Assembly: GCF_002834235.1 (NCBI RefSeq)
Contig: NZ_NNBY01000031.1
Span: 62,001 to 126,000 of the forward strand
DNA from: Ruminococcus bromii
GTDB taxonomy: Bacteria; Bacillota; Clostridia; Oscillospirales; Acutalibacteraceae
Direction of reading: 5' to 3'
DNA length: 64,000 nt
Under the pieces are notes generated by a model. The model was not told the DNA's origin. It ran no database searches and saw only the letters and a program-made list of their open reading frames with translations. Both the position numbers and the translations under genes were made by a program. Below are positions 10,233 through 19,397 of this stretch, in pieces. Numbering within the stretch: position 1 is the stretch's first letter; the number at the start of each line of letters is the position of its first letter.

Positions 10233-10775
10233 ATGAAATCTAAGAAAAAATATATCGTTTTTGCATCACTTGTGCTTGCACTTTCGGCAGCAGTGTACAT
10301 AAACTGGCAGCTTTCGGGAGCTAAAACTCCTCAAAGTGCCAAAGAACTCGGTGCGGCATCATATGTCAGTGCAACCGCTTCGGCGTCGGATGATGAAGTA
10401 CAGCAGACGGCGGCGCTTTCAAACGAGAGCAAAAGCTATTTTTCAGCCGAAAGGACAAAGCGGCAGGCAACTCAGGATAAAATAATTGATGATGCAAAAG
10501 AAATTTTCAATCTTGAAAGCTCGTCTGATGCCGACAAAAGCGAGGCTGAAAAGAATGTTGAAGAGCTTCTCAAAACCTTTACAATTCAGGACAGCATTGA
10601 AAGTATTGTCAAAGCCAAAGGATTTTCAGAATGCCTTTGCTATATAAGCGATCAAGGTGTGTCGGTAATTGTTCCGAAATCTCAGCTTGACGATACATCT
10701 GTTCTGATTATTGACGATGCCGTGGTTACTCATTATGAGGTTGATTATGACGATATATCGGTAATAGGGGCATAA
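10233..10775 (+). CDS. spoIIIAH: Stage III sporulation protein AH
   Basis: A 180-residue protein beginning at ATG 10233, after CGGGAG at 10223-10228. One N-terminal membrane helix (YIVFASLVLALSAAVYINWQ) is followed by a charged coiled region, then a YscJ/FliF-like domain near the C-terminus (IESIVKAKGFSECLCYI). It is the mother-cell partner of SpoIIQ. This is the last gene of the operon, with a terminator directly after it. Confidence 0.95.
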   Translation: MKSKKKYIVFASLVLALSAAVYINWQLSGAKTPQSAKELGAASYVSATASASDDEVQQTAALSNESKSYFSAERTKRQATQDKIIDDAKEIFNLESSSDADKSEAEKNVEELLKTFTIQDSIESIVKAKGFSECLCYISDQGVSVIVPKSQLDDTSVLIIDDAVVTHYEVDYDDISVIGA

Positions 10776-10780
10776 AATTA

Positions 10781-10809
10781 GCAGAGGGCATAGTGTCCTC
10801 TGCTTTTTT
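10781..10809 (+). terminator. Terminator of the spoIIIA operon
   Basis: GCAGAGG (10781-10787) pairs with CCTCTGC (10797-10803), followed by TTTTTT; it begins 6 nt after the spoIIIAH stop. Confidence 0.9.
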
Positions 10810-10890
10810 GTGCATAAAATCAACCTCATTCGGTTGCGAGAAAAGTTAAAAAAGTAAATGATTTTTAACGGACATCTTTGTTAATTATTG

Positions 10891-10919
10891 TTTACATTCA
10901 TTTTCAGTTATGGTATAAT
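10891..10919 (+). promoter_or_regulatory. Sigma-A promoter upstream of nusB
   Basis: TTTACA (10891-10896), 17-bp spacer and TATAAT (10914-10919), with an extended -10 TG at 10911-10912. It leaves an 80-nt leader before nusB in which no known riboswitch was recognised. Confidence 0.85.
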
Positions 10920-11008
10920 CTTGTAAGTAAATTAGGGAGTTACTCTGATTTGAATCTTAATGATATGATTTTAGTGATATTGTAATTTAACGAAAAGTTG
11001 GGTTTATT

Positions 11009-11503
11009 ATGAATAACGAAATTAACAATGAATTAAATGAAATTGAAGTAAATGACGCTGAAACAAGTGACATCTTTGAAAAAGAGGTTAATCTCACAAG
11101 AAGTGAGTCAAGAGAGCAGGCTTTTATGCTTTTGTTTTCAAAGTCTTTTGACGATGAGCCTCTTGAAGAAACAATAGATGATAATTCGGAAATGTTTGTA
11201 GGCGGTGTTTGCGCATATGCTCAGGCTGTAGTTTCCGGCATTGAGGACAAGCATGGGGAGATTGACGAAATCATTGCAAGCCACCTGAAAAAGGGCTGGA
11301 CTCTTTCAAGAATTTCAAAGCCGTCGCTTGCAATTCTCCGCCTTGCAATCTATGAGATGAAGTATCTCGACAATGTTCCGCAGAGCGTATCAATCAACGA
11401 GGCTGTTGAACTTGCAAAGAAATATACAATCGACGAGAGCAAATTTGTAAACGGTATTCTCGGCACATATTCCCGTGAAATTTCGGGAAAGTCGGAGAAG
11501 TGA
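11009..11503 (+). CDS. nusB: Transcription antitermination factor NusB
   Basis: A 164-residue protein. The NusB domain begins at SRSESREQAFMLLF-like sequence (RSESREQAFMLLFS, about residue 31) and ends with the typical SINEAVELAKKY and FVNGILGTY. NusB acts with NusE on rRNA antitermination. An acidic extension of about 30 residues precedes the domain; no shorter start with a better ribosome site was found, although the site before ATG 11009 is poor. The next gene starts 2 nt after its stop. Confidence 0.95.
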   Translation: MNNEINNELNEIEVNDAETSDIFEKEVNLTRSESREQAFMLLFSKSFDDEPLEETIDDNSEMFVGGVCAYAQAVVSGIEDKHGEIDEIIASHLKKGWTLSRISKPSLAILRLAIYEMKYLDNVPQSVSINEAVELAKKYTIDESKFVNGILGTYSREISGKSEK

Positions 11504-11504
11504 T

Positions 11505-12455
11505 ATGAGCCTTTTTCTCGGAATTGACACTTCAAATTACACAACATCAACCGCCCTTTACGACAGCAAAACGGGCGAAATGGTTCAGCAGAAAAAACTT
11601 CTTCCCGTAAAAGAAGGTCAGCTCGGACTTCGTCAGAGTGACGCTGTGTTTCACCACACAGCACAGCTGCACACGCTTATTGAAGAACTTTTGAAAGATG
11701 TTGATACAAGCAAAATAGCCGCAATTGCGGCGTCAAGCCGTCCAAGACCTGTTGACGGCTCATATATGCCGTGTTTCACCGTTGGAGAGAACACGGCAAA
11801 AATTTTATCTTCCGCAATGAAAATCCCTCTTTACACATTTTCGCATCAGGAGGGACATATCTCGGCGGCATTGTTCGGCTCGCAGAGAACAGATTTGTTT
11901 GATAAGCAGTTTATCGCTTTCCATGTCAGCGGAGGTACAACCGAGGCAGTATTTGCCAAAGGATTCGGCACGGGCTTTTCCGTTGAACTTGCGGCACACA
12001 CACTCGACCTTAATGCAGGACAGGCAATTGACCGCACAGGACTTATGCTCGGTTTAAAATTTCCGTGCGGTCCTCAGCTTGAACAGCTTGCCCTTAAAAA
12101 TACAGAAAAAATCAAGGTGAAACCAACTCTCAAGGGTTGCGATTGTTGCCTGAGCGGAGTTGAAAATCTTTCCAAAAAGCTGATTGACGAAGGCAAATCT
12201 CCCGAATATGTTTCGGCATTCTGTCTTAAATATATTGAACAGACTTTGTCCGAAATGACCAAGCGACTGCTTGAAAAATACGGAGAACTTCCATTGCTCT
12301 TTGCCGGCGGAGTAATGTCAAATCGGATAATCAAAAATTCTTTTGAAGAAAAATACAATGCAATATTCGCACCGCCGCAGTTTTCGGCAGATAACTCGGC
12401 AGGAATTGCATATTTAGGATACAGGAAGTATAACGATGTACACACCCGAGTTTAG
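11505..12455 (+). CDS. Short TsaD/Kae1-like protein (O-sialoglycoprotein endopeptidase family)
   Basis: Start ATG 11505 with GGAG about 6 nt upstream; 316 residues. The ASKHA fold begins with GIDTSNYTTSTALYD. A metal-binding HQEGH occurs near residue 115, corresponding to HxxxH in TsaD, and FHVSGGTTE and LLFAGGVMSN complete the nucleotide site. It is shorter than classical TsaD (about 340 residues) and many Clostridia carry both. Involvement in threonylcarbamoyl-adenosine formation is therefore uncertain. It lies between nusB and xseA and overlaps xseA by 20 nt. Confidence 0.85.
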   Translation: MSLFLGIDTSNYTTSTALYDSKTGEMVQQKKLLPVKEGQLGLRQSDAVFHHTAQLHTLIEELLKDVDTSKIAAIAASSRPRPVDGSYMPCFTVGENTAKILSSAMKIPLYTFSHQEGHISAALFGSQRTDLFDKQFIAFHVSGGTTEAVFAKGFGTGFSVELAAHTLDLNAGQAIDRTGLMLGLKFPCGPQLEQLALKNTEKIKVKPTLKGCDCCLSGVENLSKKLIDEGKSPEYVSAFCLKYIEQTLSEMTKRLLEKYGELPLLFAGGVMSNRIIKNSFEEKYNAIFAPPQFSADNSAGIAYLGYRKYNDVHTRV

Positions 12456-13650
12456 CAAACCACGAGTTTTAAGTGTTTCACAACTGAATTTCTATATAAA
12501 GTCAATTATTGAAAATGACGCAAGGCTGAATTTTGTCTTTGTTACGGGTGAAATTTCAAACCTAACCGACCACTACAGAAGCGGACACATCTATCTTTCA
12601 ATCAAAGACGAAAAATCCGTTATAAGAGCCGTAATGTTTGCCGGCAATGCCCGTAATTTAAAGTTCAGACCGACCGACGGAATGAAAGTAATCTGCCGTG
12701 GCAGAGTTGCAGTCTATGAACCCACAGGTCAGTATCAGCTTTATATTGAAGATATGCAGCCCGACGGCATAGGTGCGCTTTCGCTTGCTTATGAACAACT
12801 TAAAAAGTCACTTGCCGAAAAAGGACTTTTTGCTCCCGAACATAAGAAGAAAATTCCGCCGTTTCCGAATTCAATCGGTGTAATTACTTCTCCCACAGGT
12901 GCGGCAGTACAGGATATCCGCAACATTCTTTCAAGAAGATTTCCGTCTGCCGATATAATTATGTGTCCCGTACTTGTTCAGGGCGATAATGCTCCCGCTC
13001 AACTTATTGACGCCGTACAGAAACTTGATAAATACAACGCCTGTGAAGTTATCATAATCGGCAGGGGCGGCGGTTCAATTGAAGATTTGTGGGCGTTCAA
13101 TGATGAAAATCTTGCCTATGCAATCTACAACTGTAAAATTCCGGTAATTTCCGCTGTCGGTCATGAAACCGATTTTACAATCTGTGACTTTGTATCCGAT
13201 CTCAGAGCGCCGACTCCGTCTGCGGCGGCAGAGCTTGCAGTTCCCGATACTGCGGAGCTTGTTGATTACTATAAATCGCAAAAGCAGTATGTTTCGTCAA
13301 TGGCAACATTGAAATTAAGGCAGGAATATAATGCTCTTACGGAATTAAAAACAAGACTGTCCGTTGTATCACCACAACAGAGAATTTTTGAATATGAAAA
13401 ATCTCTTGAACTTTGCAAAACGAAAATACAGCATTTTGTTCAGGAAACAATAAATAAAAAGACTGCCGACATCACAAAGACAGCCGCTAAACTTGAAGGA
13501 CTCAACCCCGTTAAAATTCTTTCAAGAGGTTATTCGATTGCCGAAAAAGACGGTAAGGCGGTAAATTCCGCAAAAATGCTGAAAAGCGGAGATGAATTTA
13601 CACTCCGTTTTTCAGACGGTGAAATAAAGGCAAAAGCAACAGGTGAGTAA
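12436..13650 (+). CDS. xseA: Exodeoxyribonuclease VII large subunit
   Basis: A 404-residue protein. It has an N-terminal OB-fold nucleic-acid-binding domain (about residues 8-105, with FVTGEISNLTDH), then the catalytic region with GVITSPTGAAVQDI, GRGGGSIEDLW and SAVGHETDFTI, and a coiled-coil C-terminal part. With the small subunit XseB it degrades single-stranded DNA. It overlaps the preceding gene. No xseB follows: dnaE starts 2 nt after the stop. Confidence 0.97.
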   Translation: MYTPEFSKPRVLSVSQLNFYIKSIIENDARLNFVFVTGEISNLTDHYRSGHIYLSIKDEKSVIRAVMFAGNARNLKFRPTDGMKVICRGRVAVYEPTGQYQLYIEDMQPDGIGALSLAYEQLKKSLAEKGLFAPEHKKKIPPFPNSIGVITSPTGAAVQDIRNILSRRFPSADIIMCPVLVQGDNAPAQLIDAVQKLDKYNACEVIIIGRGGGSIEDLWAFNDENLAYAIYNCKIPVISAVGHETDFTICDFVSDLRAPTPSAAAELAVPDTAELVDYYKSQKQYVSSMATLKLRQEYNALTELKTRLSVVSPQQRIFEYEKSLELCKTKIQHFVQETINKKTADITKTAAKLEGLNPVKILSRGYSIAEKDGKAVNSAKMLKSGDEFTLRFSDGEIKAKATGE

Positions 13651-13651
13651 A

Positions 13652-16600
13652 ATGGCATTTACACATTTACATCTTCATACAGAATACAGTCTGCTTGACG
13701 GTGCCTGCCGTTTGAGCAGACTTGCAAAAGCCGCAAAAGAAAAAGGAATGACTGCACTCGCAATCACCGACCACGGTGTAATGTACGGTGCAGTCGATTT
13801 TTATAAGGAATCCAAAAAACAGGGTATAAAGCCGATAATCGGCTGTGAAGTGTATGTTGCACCGCAAAGCCGTTTTGACAAGACCACATCCTACGGAAAA
13901 TACTATCATATGGTTCTGCTCTGCAAAAATCATACAGGTTATCAGAATCTTATCAAGCTTGTGTCAAAGGGTTTTACGGAGGGATTCTATACAAAGCCGA
14001 GAATTGATGATGAACTTCTTACCGAGTATCATGAGGGCTTAGTCTGCCTCTCTGCCTGTCTGGCGGGTGAAATTCCTCAAAAGCTCCTTGACGGTGATTA
14101 TGCCGGTGCAAAGTCAAAGGCAGAATTTTACCGTGATATATTCGGGAGTGAGAACTTTTTTATAGAGCTTCAAGACCACGGAATTGAGGAACAGAAAAGG
14201 ATAATTCCAAGCCTTATAAAAATTGCCCGTGAAATCGGTGTTGACATTGTTGCAACAAACGATTGTCACTATATTGAAAAACAGGACAGCACGGTCCACA
14301 ATATTCTTCTCTGTATTCAGACCAACCGAACAGTCAATGACAGCGACAGAATGGAGTTCAAAACTTCGGAATTTTATCTTAAAACAGAAGATGAAATGCG
14401 TGAGGTGTTTGCAAGTTATCCCGAAGCAATCGACAATACACAGAAAATTGCCGATATGTGCAATGTGGATTTTGAATTCGGTGTACGCAAGCTTCCGAGA
14501 TTTGATGTTCCTAATAACGAAGATCATCTGCATTATTTCAGAAGAAAATGCTATGAGGGGCTTTATAAACACTACGGAGAAAATCCCGATCAATCTCTGA
14601 TTGACCGACTTGAATATGAAATCAACACGGTGTCGCAAATGGGTTTTGTAGATTACTACCTCATTGTAAATGACTTTGTAAGCTACGCAAAATCATGCCA
14701 AATTCCTGTCGGACCCGGCAGAGGCTCGGGTGCAGGCTCACTTTGTGCCTACTGCATAGGCATAACCGCAATCGATCCGATAAAGTACAATCTTCTTTTT
14801 GAAAGATTTCTCAATCCCGAAAGAGTCAGTATGCCCGATTTTGATGTCGATTTTTGTAAGGAACGCAGGGGAGAGGTTATCGACTATGTTGTGCGTAAAT
14901 ACGGCGAAGATCATGTTGCACAGATAATTTCGTTCGGTACAATGGCGGCAAGAGGTGCAATCCGAGATGTCGGAAGGGTGCTTGAAATTCCGTATGCGAC
15001 AGTAGATTCTGTTGCAAAGCTTGTTCCTATGGAACATGATATGACAATCGAGGAGGCGCTGAAACTGAGTCCCGATCTGAGAAATCGTTGTAATAACGAT
15101 CCGCAGATAAAAAAACTGCTTGATGTTGCAATGAGCATTGAAGGAATGCCCCGTCACGCTACAATGCACGCCGCAGGTGTTGTAATCACCGACAAGCCTG
15201 TCAGCGACTATGTTCCGCTGTCAAAAAATGACGATAATATTGTAACGCAGTTTACCATGACGGCACTTGAAGAACTCGGTCTTTTAAAAATGGACTTCCT
15301 CGGGCTCAGAAACTTAACCGTAATCAATGATGCAGAAAAGCAGATAAAACATAAAAATCCAGACTATAATCCCGATATGGTTGATGAAAACGATAAAAAA
15401 GTTTTTGAAATGTTTTCAAAAGGATACACGGAGGGTGTGTTTCAGTTTGAAAGCCAAGGAATGAAAAATGTCCTCACTCAGCTAAAACCGGAGCGAATTG
15501 AGGATCTCATAGCCGTTACGGCACTCTATCGTCCCGGACCTATGGACAGCATCCCCGTTTATATTGACTGTCGTCACAATCCGTCGCATATTCGTTACAA
15601 ACATCCGCTTTTAAAGGAAATTCTCGGAGTTACAAGCGGTTGCATAATTTATCAGGAACAGGTTATGCAGATTTTCAGAACGCTTGCAGGCTACAGCCTT
15701 GGCAGAGCGGACATAGTGCGCCGTGCAATGAGCAAGAAAAAACTTGCCGTAATGGAGTCGGAGCGTGAAATATTCATTCACGGTCTTACTGATGATGACG
15801 GAAATATCATAGTTGAAGGATGCATTCGCCGTGGGGTTGATGAAAAAACGGCAATTTCCGTTTATGATGAAATGGAAAGCTTTGCACACTACGCATTTAA
15901 CAAATCCCATGCGGCGGCATATGCCAACATTTCCTACAAAACTGCATGGCTCAAATGCCACTATCCCCGTGAATATATGGCGGCTCTGCTTTCAAGTGTT
16001 CTTGATAATCAAAATAAACTTGCGTCATATATCACTGAGTGCAAACGGCTCGGAATCCGTGTGTTGCCACCTAATGTCAACGAAAGCAATCTTCATTTTA
16101 CAGTCAGCGGAAACGATATCCGTTACGGACTTCTTGCCGTTAAAAATCTCGGCAGAAATTTCATAGATGAAATCATCTCGGAGCGCATAAATAATCCTTA
16201 TGAAGATTTCTTCGATTTCTGCAAAAGGCTCTACGGCAGAAATATGAACAGCAGAGCAATTGAAAGTCTGATAAAATGCGGTGCATTTGACGGACTCGGA
16301 GCAAATCGCAGACAATTGCTCGCAATCAGTAAAACCGTACTTGATGATGTTGAGTACGAAAGCAGAAGAAATGCGGGCGGTCAGATGTCGTTTTTTGATG
16401 ATGCAGAGGTTGATGCCCAATCATCAAAGCCAAAAATTCCCGATTTGCCCGAATTTCCCGTTTCTGAACTTTTGCATATGGAAAACGAAATTGCAGGAAT
16501 GTATCTCAGCGGTCATCCGCTCGATGAATACACAACTTTTTCAAAAGCAATCCATGCCGACAAAACGGGCGATATAATCAATAATGACAGCGGTATGTAT

Positions 16601-17176
16601 TTTGACGGAAAAAAAGTCAGCCTTGTCTGCATAGTTGCAAAGCTGAAAACCCAGCTTACAAAAAATAACAGGATTATGGCTTTTGTCAATGCCGAGGACA
16701 GATACGGAATGCTTGAAATCGTGATTTTCCCGAATGTATATGAAAAATATTCCGCCCTTCTCGGTGCAGGCGGTGCGTTGCTGTTCCGTGGAACTGTCAA
16801 TTTAAAAGAAAACGAAGAGCCGAAAATCATCTGCGATTCCATAGCGTCTGCCCGTACAAACGAGGATTGCAAAAATAACCCTGTTGCAATAAAAAACACA
16901 GAACATTTTTCGCAAAATTATCAGATGCAAGCCGTGAAAAATGATACACAAAAGCCTTCTGCGTTGTATTTGCGTATTGATGACCTCAATACCGACAAAT
17001 ACAACCGTGCAAAGCGTGTTCTTGACATTTTTGACGGCAGAACGCCTGTTATTTTCTATCTTACCGACACTAAAAGAAAGGTGAAAGCCCCCTCGTCAAT
17101 GTGGGTTGATATCAATCCTGTAATGATAAAAGAACTCAAATATCAGCTTGGTGACGAAAATGTGGTGGCAAAATAA
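13652..17176 (+). CDS. dnaE: DNA polymerase III subunit alpha (DnaE)
   Basis: A 1,174-residue replicative polymerase. The N-terminal PHP domain shows THLHLHTEYSLLDG, ITDHG and NDCHY. The polymerase core has PVGPGRGSGAGSL and the catalytic aspartates in PDFDVDFC. Helix-hairpin-helix and OB regions follow (SGHPLDEY, then LVCIVAKLKTQ). Start ATG 13652 is chosen because AGGTGA ends 5 nt upstream; an in-frame GTG at 13643 is less well placed. The PHP metal-binding residues look intact. Clostridia usually also carry PolC, which is not in this window. Confidence 0.98.
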   Translation: MAFTHLHLHTEYSLLDGACRLSRLAKAAKEKGMTALAITDHGVMYGAVDFYKESKKQGIKPIIGCEVYVAPQSRFDKTTSYGKYYHMVLLCKNHTGYQNLIKLVSKGFTEGFYTKPRIDDELLTEYHEGLVCLSACLAGEIPQKLLDGDYAGAKSKAEFYRDIFGSENFFIELQDHGIEEQKRIIPSLIKIAREIGVDIVATNDCHYIEKQDSTVHNILLCIQTNRTVNDSDRMEFKTSEFYLKTEDEMREVFASYPEAIDNTQKIADMCNVDFEFGVRKLPRFDVPNNEDHLHYFRRKCYEGLYKHYGENPDQSLIDRLEYEINTVSQMGFVDYYLIVNDFVSYAKSCQIPVGPGRGSGAGSLCAYCIGITAIDPIKYNLLFERFLNPERVSMPDFDVDFCKERRGEVIDYVVRKYGEDHVAQIISFGTMAARGAIRDVGRVLEIPYATVDSVAKLVPMEHDMTIEEALKLSPDLRNRCNNDPQIKKLLDVAMSIEGMPRHATMHAAGVVITDKPVSDYVPLSKNDDNIVTQFTMTALEELGLLKMDFLGLRNLTVINDAEKQIKHKNPDYNPDMVDENDKKVFEMFSKGYTEGVFQFESQGMKNVLTQLKPERIEDLIAVTALYRPGPMDSIPVYIDCRHNPSHIRYKHPLLKEILGVTSGCIIYQEQVMQIFRTLAGYSLGRADIVRRAMSKKKLAVMESEREIFIHGLTDDDGNIIVEGCIRRGVDEKTAISVYDEMESFAHYAFNKSHAAAYANISYKTAWLKCHYPREYMAALLSSVLDNQNKLASYITECKRLGIRVLPPNVNESNLHFTVSGNDIRYGLLAVKNLGRNFIDEIISERINNPYEDFFDFCKRLYGRNMNSRAIESLIKCGAFDGLGANRRQLLAISKTVLDDVEYESRRNAGGQMSFFDDAEVDAQSSKPKIPDLPEFPVSELLHMENEIAGMYLSGHPLDEYTTFSKAIHADKTGDIINNDSGMYFDGKKVSLVCIVAKLKTQLTKNNRIMAFVNAEDRYGMLEIVIFPNVYEKYSALLGAGGALLFRGTVNLKENEEPKIICDSIASARTNEDCKNNPVAIKNTEHFSQNYQMQAVKNDTQKPSALYLRIDDLNTDKYNRAKRVLDIFDGRTPVIFYLTDTKRKVKAPSSMWVDINPVMIKELKYQLGDENVVAK

Positions 17177-17228
17177 CCAAAAACAAACTTTTATTTCAGC
17201 TATTTGTAATAAAAATTAGTGAAAGCTA

Positions 17229-17257
17229 TTGAAAATTTCGTTTTTTTGTATTATAAT
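17229..17257 (+). promoter_or_regulatory. Sigma-A promoter of the ABC importer operon
   Basis: TTGAAA (17229-17234), 17-bp spacer, TATAAT (17252-17257). The leader of about 85 nt contains a near-direct repeat at 17281-17297 and 17314-17331. Confidence 0.85.
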
Positions 17258-17280
17258 TTATGTTGTTAAAACACTTTATT

Positions 17281-17331
17281 GCATAAAAGTGCAGAAGTAT
17301 ATGATGCTTTACAGCGTAAAAGTGCTGAAAG
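17281..17331 (+). repeat. Direct repeat pair in the importer leader
   Basis: Two copies of GC(A/G)TAAAAGTGC(A/T)GAA(A/-)G at 17281-17297 and 17314-17331 have the same orientation and start 33 bp apart. They lie between promoter and ribosome site and may be an operator or RNA element. Confidence 0.5.
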
Positions 17332-17348
17332 CTTAGGAGGAAATTTAA

Positions 17349-18353
17349 ATGAAAAAAGCTAAAAAAATTGTCGCAGTTGCTCTTGCGGCGGCTTCTATGT
17401 CACTCGCATTTGCAGGATGCGGCGGTTCTGCAGAAAGCTCAAAGGCAGATAATTCAGGCACGGACGGTAAGGTTTACAATATCGGTATCTGTCAGCTTGT
17501 TCAGCACGAGGCTCTTGATGCCGCAACAAAAGGCTTTAAAGATTATCTTACTGAGAAACTCGGTGCAGACAATGTAAAGTTTGACGAGCAGAACGCTCAG
17601 GGCGATTCAGCCACTTGCGCTACAATCTGTAACCAGTTTGTTTCTTCAAACTATGACCTTATTCTCGGCAACGGTACTGCCGCACTTCAGGCAGCATACA
17701 CGGCAACACCGAATATTCCGATTCTCGGTACTTCAATCACAGACTACGGCACAGCGCTTGACAAGTCTGATTGGAACGGCGTTTCGGGTATGAATGTTTC
17801 GGGTACAACAGACCTTGCTCCGCTTGATCAGCAGGCGGCAATGCTCAAGGAGCTTTTCCCCGATGCAAAGAATGTCGGAATTCTATACTGCTCGGCTGAG
17901 GCTAACTCAAAGTATCAGTGCGATACAATCACTCCTTATTTCAAGGATGCAGGCTATACTGTAAAATCATATTCATTTGCAGATTCAAACGATGTTGCCG
18001 CAGTTGCAAAGACTGCCTGTGACGAGAGCGATGTTCTTTACATCCCGACAGATAACACAGCGGCATCTAACACAGGTATCATCGACAATGTTGCCACAGC
18101 CGCAAAAACTCCTATTGTTGCCGGCGAAGAAGGCATCTGTAAGGGCTGCGGTGTTGCAACACTTTCAATCAGCTATGACGAACTCGGCAGAAAAACAGGC
18201 GAAATGGCTTACAACATTCTTGTAAAGGGCGAGGACATTACAAAGATGAAGGTTGAGGCCGCTCCGAATGTAACAAAAGAATATATCAAAGATCGTTGTG
18301 ACACATACGGAATCAAAGTTCCCGACGGTTACACAGAAATCAAAGCAGAATAA
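17349..18353 (+). CDS. ABC transporter substrate-binding lipoprotein (TrpX-like family)
   Basis: A 334-residue protein with a lipoprotein signal (lipobox LAFAGC, Cys near residue 24), a Ser/Ala-rich linker, and a periplasmic-binding fold of the ABC_sub_bind family. Typical stretches are IGICQLVQHEALDAA, GTSITDYGTAL, NVGILYCSAEANS and PIVAGEEG. Related systems are predicted to import aromatic amino acids, but the ligand cannot be read here. The ribosome site is AGGAGG (17335-17340), 8 nt before ATG 17349. It is the first gene of a three-gene importer; a hairpin after it could keep its mRNA level above that of the permease. Confidence 0.93.
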   Translation: MKKAKKIVAVALAAASMSLAFAGCGGSAESSKADNSGTDGKVYNIGICQLVQHEALDAATKGFKDYLTEKLGADNVKFDEQNAQGDSATCATICNQFVSSNYDLILGNGTAALQAAYTATPNIPILGTSITDYGTALDKSDWNGVSGMNVSGTTDLAPLDQQAAMLKELFPDAKNVGILYCSAEANSKYQCDTITPYFKDAGYTVKSYSFADSNDVAAVAKTACDESDVLYIPTDNTAASNTGIIDNVATAAKTPIVAGEEGICKGCGVATLSISYDELGRKTGEMAYNILVKGEDITKMKVEAAPNVTKEYIKDRCDTYGIKVPDGYTEIKAE

Positions 18354-18380
18354 TTCATATTCAGAAAAATAATATTGGCA

Positions 18381-18404
18381 GGGGTGCCGTGCAAGCGACA
18401 CCCC
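18381..18404 (+). promoter_or_regulatory. Intercistronic hairpin between binding protein and permease
   Basis: GGGGTG (18381-18386) pairs with CACCCC (18399-18404), followed by GATATTTTG rather than a clean T run. Such hairpins often act as partial terminators or mRNA stabilisers downstream of binding-protein genes. Confidence 0.6.
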
Positions 18405-18429
18405 GATATTTTGTGTATAGGTGGTTTTT

Positions 18430-19395
18430 ATGGATTTTTTAGCAAACTACTTCGGTTCTCTTAATCCAATGAGCTTTTTATCCGCACTTCCGGGTAATAT
18501 TGCTCAGGGTATAATCTGGGGACTTATGGGACTCGGTGTATTTCTCACCTTTAAGCTTTTGAACTTTGCCGACCTCAGCGTTGACGGTTCATTTGCAACA
18601 GGCGGTGCAGTAACCGCAGTTATGCTCATCAACGGCTGTCCAGTTTGGGCAACAATCATCGTAGCAATCCTTGCAGGTCTTGCGGCAGGTCTTGTAACGG
18701 GACTTCTTCACACGCTTCTCGGAATCCCCGACATTCTCGCAGGTATCCTCACACAGATTGCTCTTTATTCAATTAACCTGAATATTATGGGAAAATCAAA
18801 CCTCCCAATCAGCTACAGAAACTATACGCTTGTTGTTTCTGCAAGCAATATAAATATGGCAATTCTCGTAGGTCTTGGAATTTGTGCCGTTGTAATTGCC
18901 GCAATGTATTGGTATTTCGGCACGGAACAGGGTTCAACAATCCGTTCAACAGGTTCAAACCCTGCAATGAGCAAGGCACAGGGCATTAACATCAATTTTA
19001 CAAAGGTAATTGCTCTTGCACTTTCAAACGGACTCGTTGCACTTTCGGGTTCACTTTTTGCTCAGTATCAGGGCTTTGCGGATATCAACATGGGCAGAGG
19101 CGCAATCGTAATCGGTCTTGCCGCTGTAATCATCGGTGAAGTTCTCGGGGAGGCAATTTTCCGCAAGCACATGAATTTCATCATCAGAATGGTCTTTGTA
19201 ATTGTCGGCGGTATTCTCTATTATATCGCAATGGGCATCGTACTCTGGCTCAAGATGCCGACAGACGATACAAAGCTCTTCACGGCAATTATCGTTGCAA
19301 TCTTCCTTGCAGTTCCGTATCTCCAGAAAAAGAGAAAGACTTCATTCAAGAAAGTTGCAAAAATGAATGCTAAAAACGCACAGAAGGAGGGTTAA
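18430..19395 (+). CDS. ABC transporter permease (LivH-like)
   Basis: A 321-residue integral membrane protein with eight or more hydrophobic helices. It belongs to the branched-chain-type permease family (BPD_transp_2), with FKLLNFADLSVDGSFATGG near the N-terminus and SNGLVALSGSLFAQYQGF in the cytoplasmic coupling area. ATG 18430 follows AGGTGG (18419-18424); an in-frame GTG at 18421 falls inside that site. It pairs with the binding protein upstream and the ATPase 2 nt downstream. Confidence 0.93.
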   Translation: MDFLANYFGSLNPMSFLSALPGNIAQGIIWGLMGLGVFLTFKLLNFADLSVDGSFATGGAVTAVMLINGCPVWATIIVAILAGLAAGLVTGLLHTLLGIPDILAGILTQIALYSINLNIMGKSNLPISYRNYTLVVSASNINMAILVGLGICAVVIAAMYWYFGTEQGSTIRSTGSNPAMSKAQGININFTKVIALALSNGLVALSGSLFAQYQGFADINMGRGAIVIGLAAVIIGEVLGEAIFRKHMNFIIRMVFVIVGGILYYIAMGIVLWLKMPTDDTKLFTAIIVAIFLAVPYLQKKRKTSFKKVAKMNAKNAQKEG

Positions 19396-19397
19396 GA

